Made by a program: the position numbers and the translations under genes
Notes under the pieces: generated by a model
Seen by the model: only the letters and a program-made list of their open reading frames with translations
What the model was told of the DNA's origin: nothing
Database searches by the model: none
Shown here: positions 6,770 to 7,403 of the stretch, piece by piece
Numbering within the stretch: position 1 is the stretch's first letter
Layout: every line of letters begins with the position of its first letter
Source of the DNA: an uncultured Planctomycetaceae bacterium
Lineage (GTDB): Bacteria; Planctomycetota; Planctomycetia; Pirellulales; Pirellulaceae
Direction: 5' to 3'
NCBI GenBank assembly: GCA_903927685.1
Contig: CAIYOB010001048.1
Coordinates: 1 to 7,403 of the forward strand
Length of the DNA: 7,403 nucleotides

Positions 6770-7403
6770 CCAAGATCCTCCAACCTCAGACGACGGCCGA
6801 GTTGCAGGAACTGGTCTCTGCCACGCCGCAGTTGTGCGTGCGCGGGGGCGGCAGCAAGTCGGCCTTGTCGGCGCCGGTCGCTGATATTCCCAGCGTGGAT
6901 TTGCGTCGCTTGTCGGGCATTGTCGAGTACGTGCCCGACGAGTACGTGATCACCGCCTTGGCCGGGACCCCCGTCTCGCACGTGGCCGATGAACTGTACC
7001 GGCACGGCCAGTACTTGCCGTTCGATCCGCTGCTGGCGGGGCGCGGCGCGACGCTGGGCGGCACCGTGGCGGCCAACACCTGTGGGTCAAGCCGTTTTCG
7101 CTACGGCGGAGTCCGGGATTTCATCCTGGGCGTGCGGTTTGTCGATGGGCGCGGCCAGTTGGTGCGGAGCGGCAGCCGGGTCGTCAAGAACGCTGCGGGA
7201 TTCGACCTGCCCAAGTTCTTCGTGGGCAGTCTGGGGCGGTATGGCGTCCTGGTCGAGGTCAGCTTCAAGGTCTTTCCTCATCCGCGTTCGCACTTGACGC
7301 TGGAGTTCACGTATCCCAATCTGGCCGAGGCCCAGGCGGCGGTCTTCCGGTTGACCGCCCAGCCGCTGGACATTGACGCGCTGGATTTGGCGCCGGTTGA
7401 CCA
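6766..7403 (+). CDS. glcE: GlcE-type FAD-binding subunit (3' end beyond window)
   Basis: The frame from ATG 6766 stays open to the last base, giving 212 residues of a protein that normally has 350-420. It belongs to the FAD_binding_4 family and resembles GlcE, the second flavin subunit of glycolate oxidase, more than a second GlcD. The FAD pyrophosphate loop is [10 protein letters not shown] (25-34). [20 protein letters not shown] (94-113) is followed by [18 protein letters not shown], and then [20 protein letters not shown] (139-158), where the KNxAGxD pattern is characteristic of GlcE. The start overlaps the glcD stop by ATGA (6766-6769), with GAGG at 6756-6759 as a ribosome-binding site, so the two are probably translationally coupled and made in matched amounts. 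A GlcF-type Fe-S subunit would be expected downstream, outside the window. Confidence 0.88.
   Translation, partial: MTKILQPQTTAELQELVSATPQLCVRGGGSKSALSAPVADIPSVDLRRLSGIVEYVPDEYVITALAGTPVSHVADELYRHGQYLPFDPLLAGRGATLGGTVAANTCGSSRFRYGGVRDFILGVRFVDGRGQLVRSGSRVVKNAAGFDLPKFFVGSLGRYGVLVEVSFKVFPHPRSHLTLEFTYPNLAEAQAAVFRLTAQPLDIDALDLAPVD

Overview
The window looks like chromosomal DNA from a planctomycete, probably of the Pirellulales type. The evidence is high G+C (well above 60 % by eye), a large PQQ-propeller protein of a kind I associate with planctomycetes that carries a methyltransferase-like segment, an exported NPCBM/GH27 glycoside hydrolase, and an exported PhoPQ-activated pathogenicity-related (PqaA-type) hydrolase. 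This assignment rests on recognising families and was not searched.

All five genes lie on the + strand and are tightly packed. (1) 1-1743 is the 3' part of a beta-propeller protein that enters from outside the window. (2) 1771-3750 is a secreted NPCBM / putative-Ig / GH27 alpha-galactosidase-like enzyme behind a strong Shine-Dalgarno sequence. (3) An 84-bp spacer (3751-3834) holds two hairpins. (4) 3835-5199 is an exported PqaA-family alpha/beta-hydrolase. (5) 5189-6769 is a GlcD-type FAD-linked oxidase; it starts inside the previous gene and ends in an unusual proline-rich tail encoded by repetitive DNA. (6) 6766 to the window end is a GlcE-type FAD-binding subunit that overlaps glcD by ATGA and leaves the window open. 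There is no gene-free stretch above 300 bases, and I saw no tRNA, rRNA, CRISPR array, insertion sequence or phage gene.

Functionally there are two blocks. The upstream three proteins are probably envelope or exported proteins: a propeller protein whose N-terminus is not visible, a sugar-releasing hydrolase and an alpha/beta-hydrolase. The downstream two are cytoplasmic flavin subunits of a glycolate/2-hydroxyacid dehydrogenase, whose Fe-S partner GlcF would be expected just beyond the window. The overlaps (11 nt and 4 nt) suggest the last three genes are co-transcribed. Whether the two blocks are metabolically linked is unknown.

The items most worth a second look are the methyltransferase-like insert and cysteine-bearing C-terminus of the propeller protein, the repeat-derived proline-rich tail of GlcD, and the double hairpin at 3762-3807. 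I do not see a convincing wholly new defence or mobile system here.
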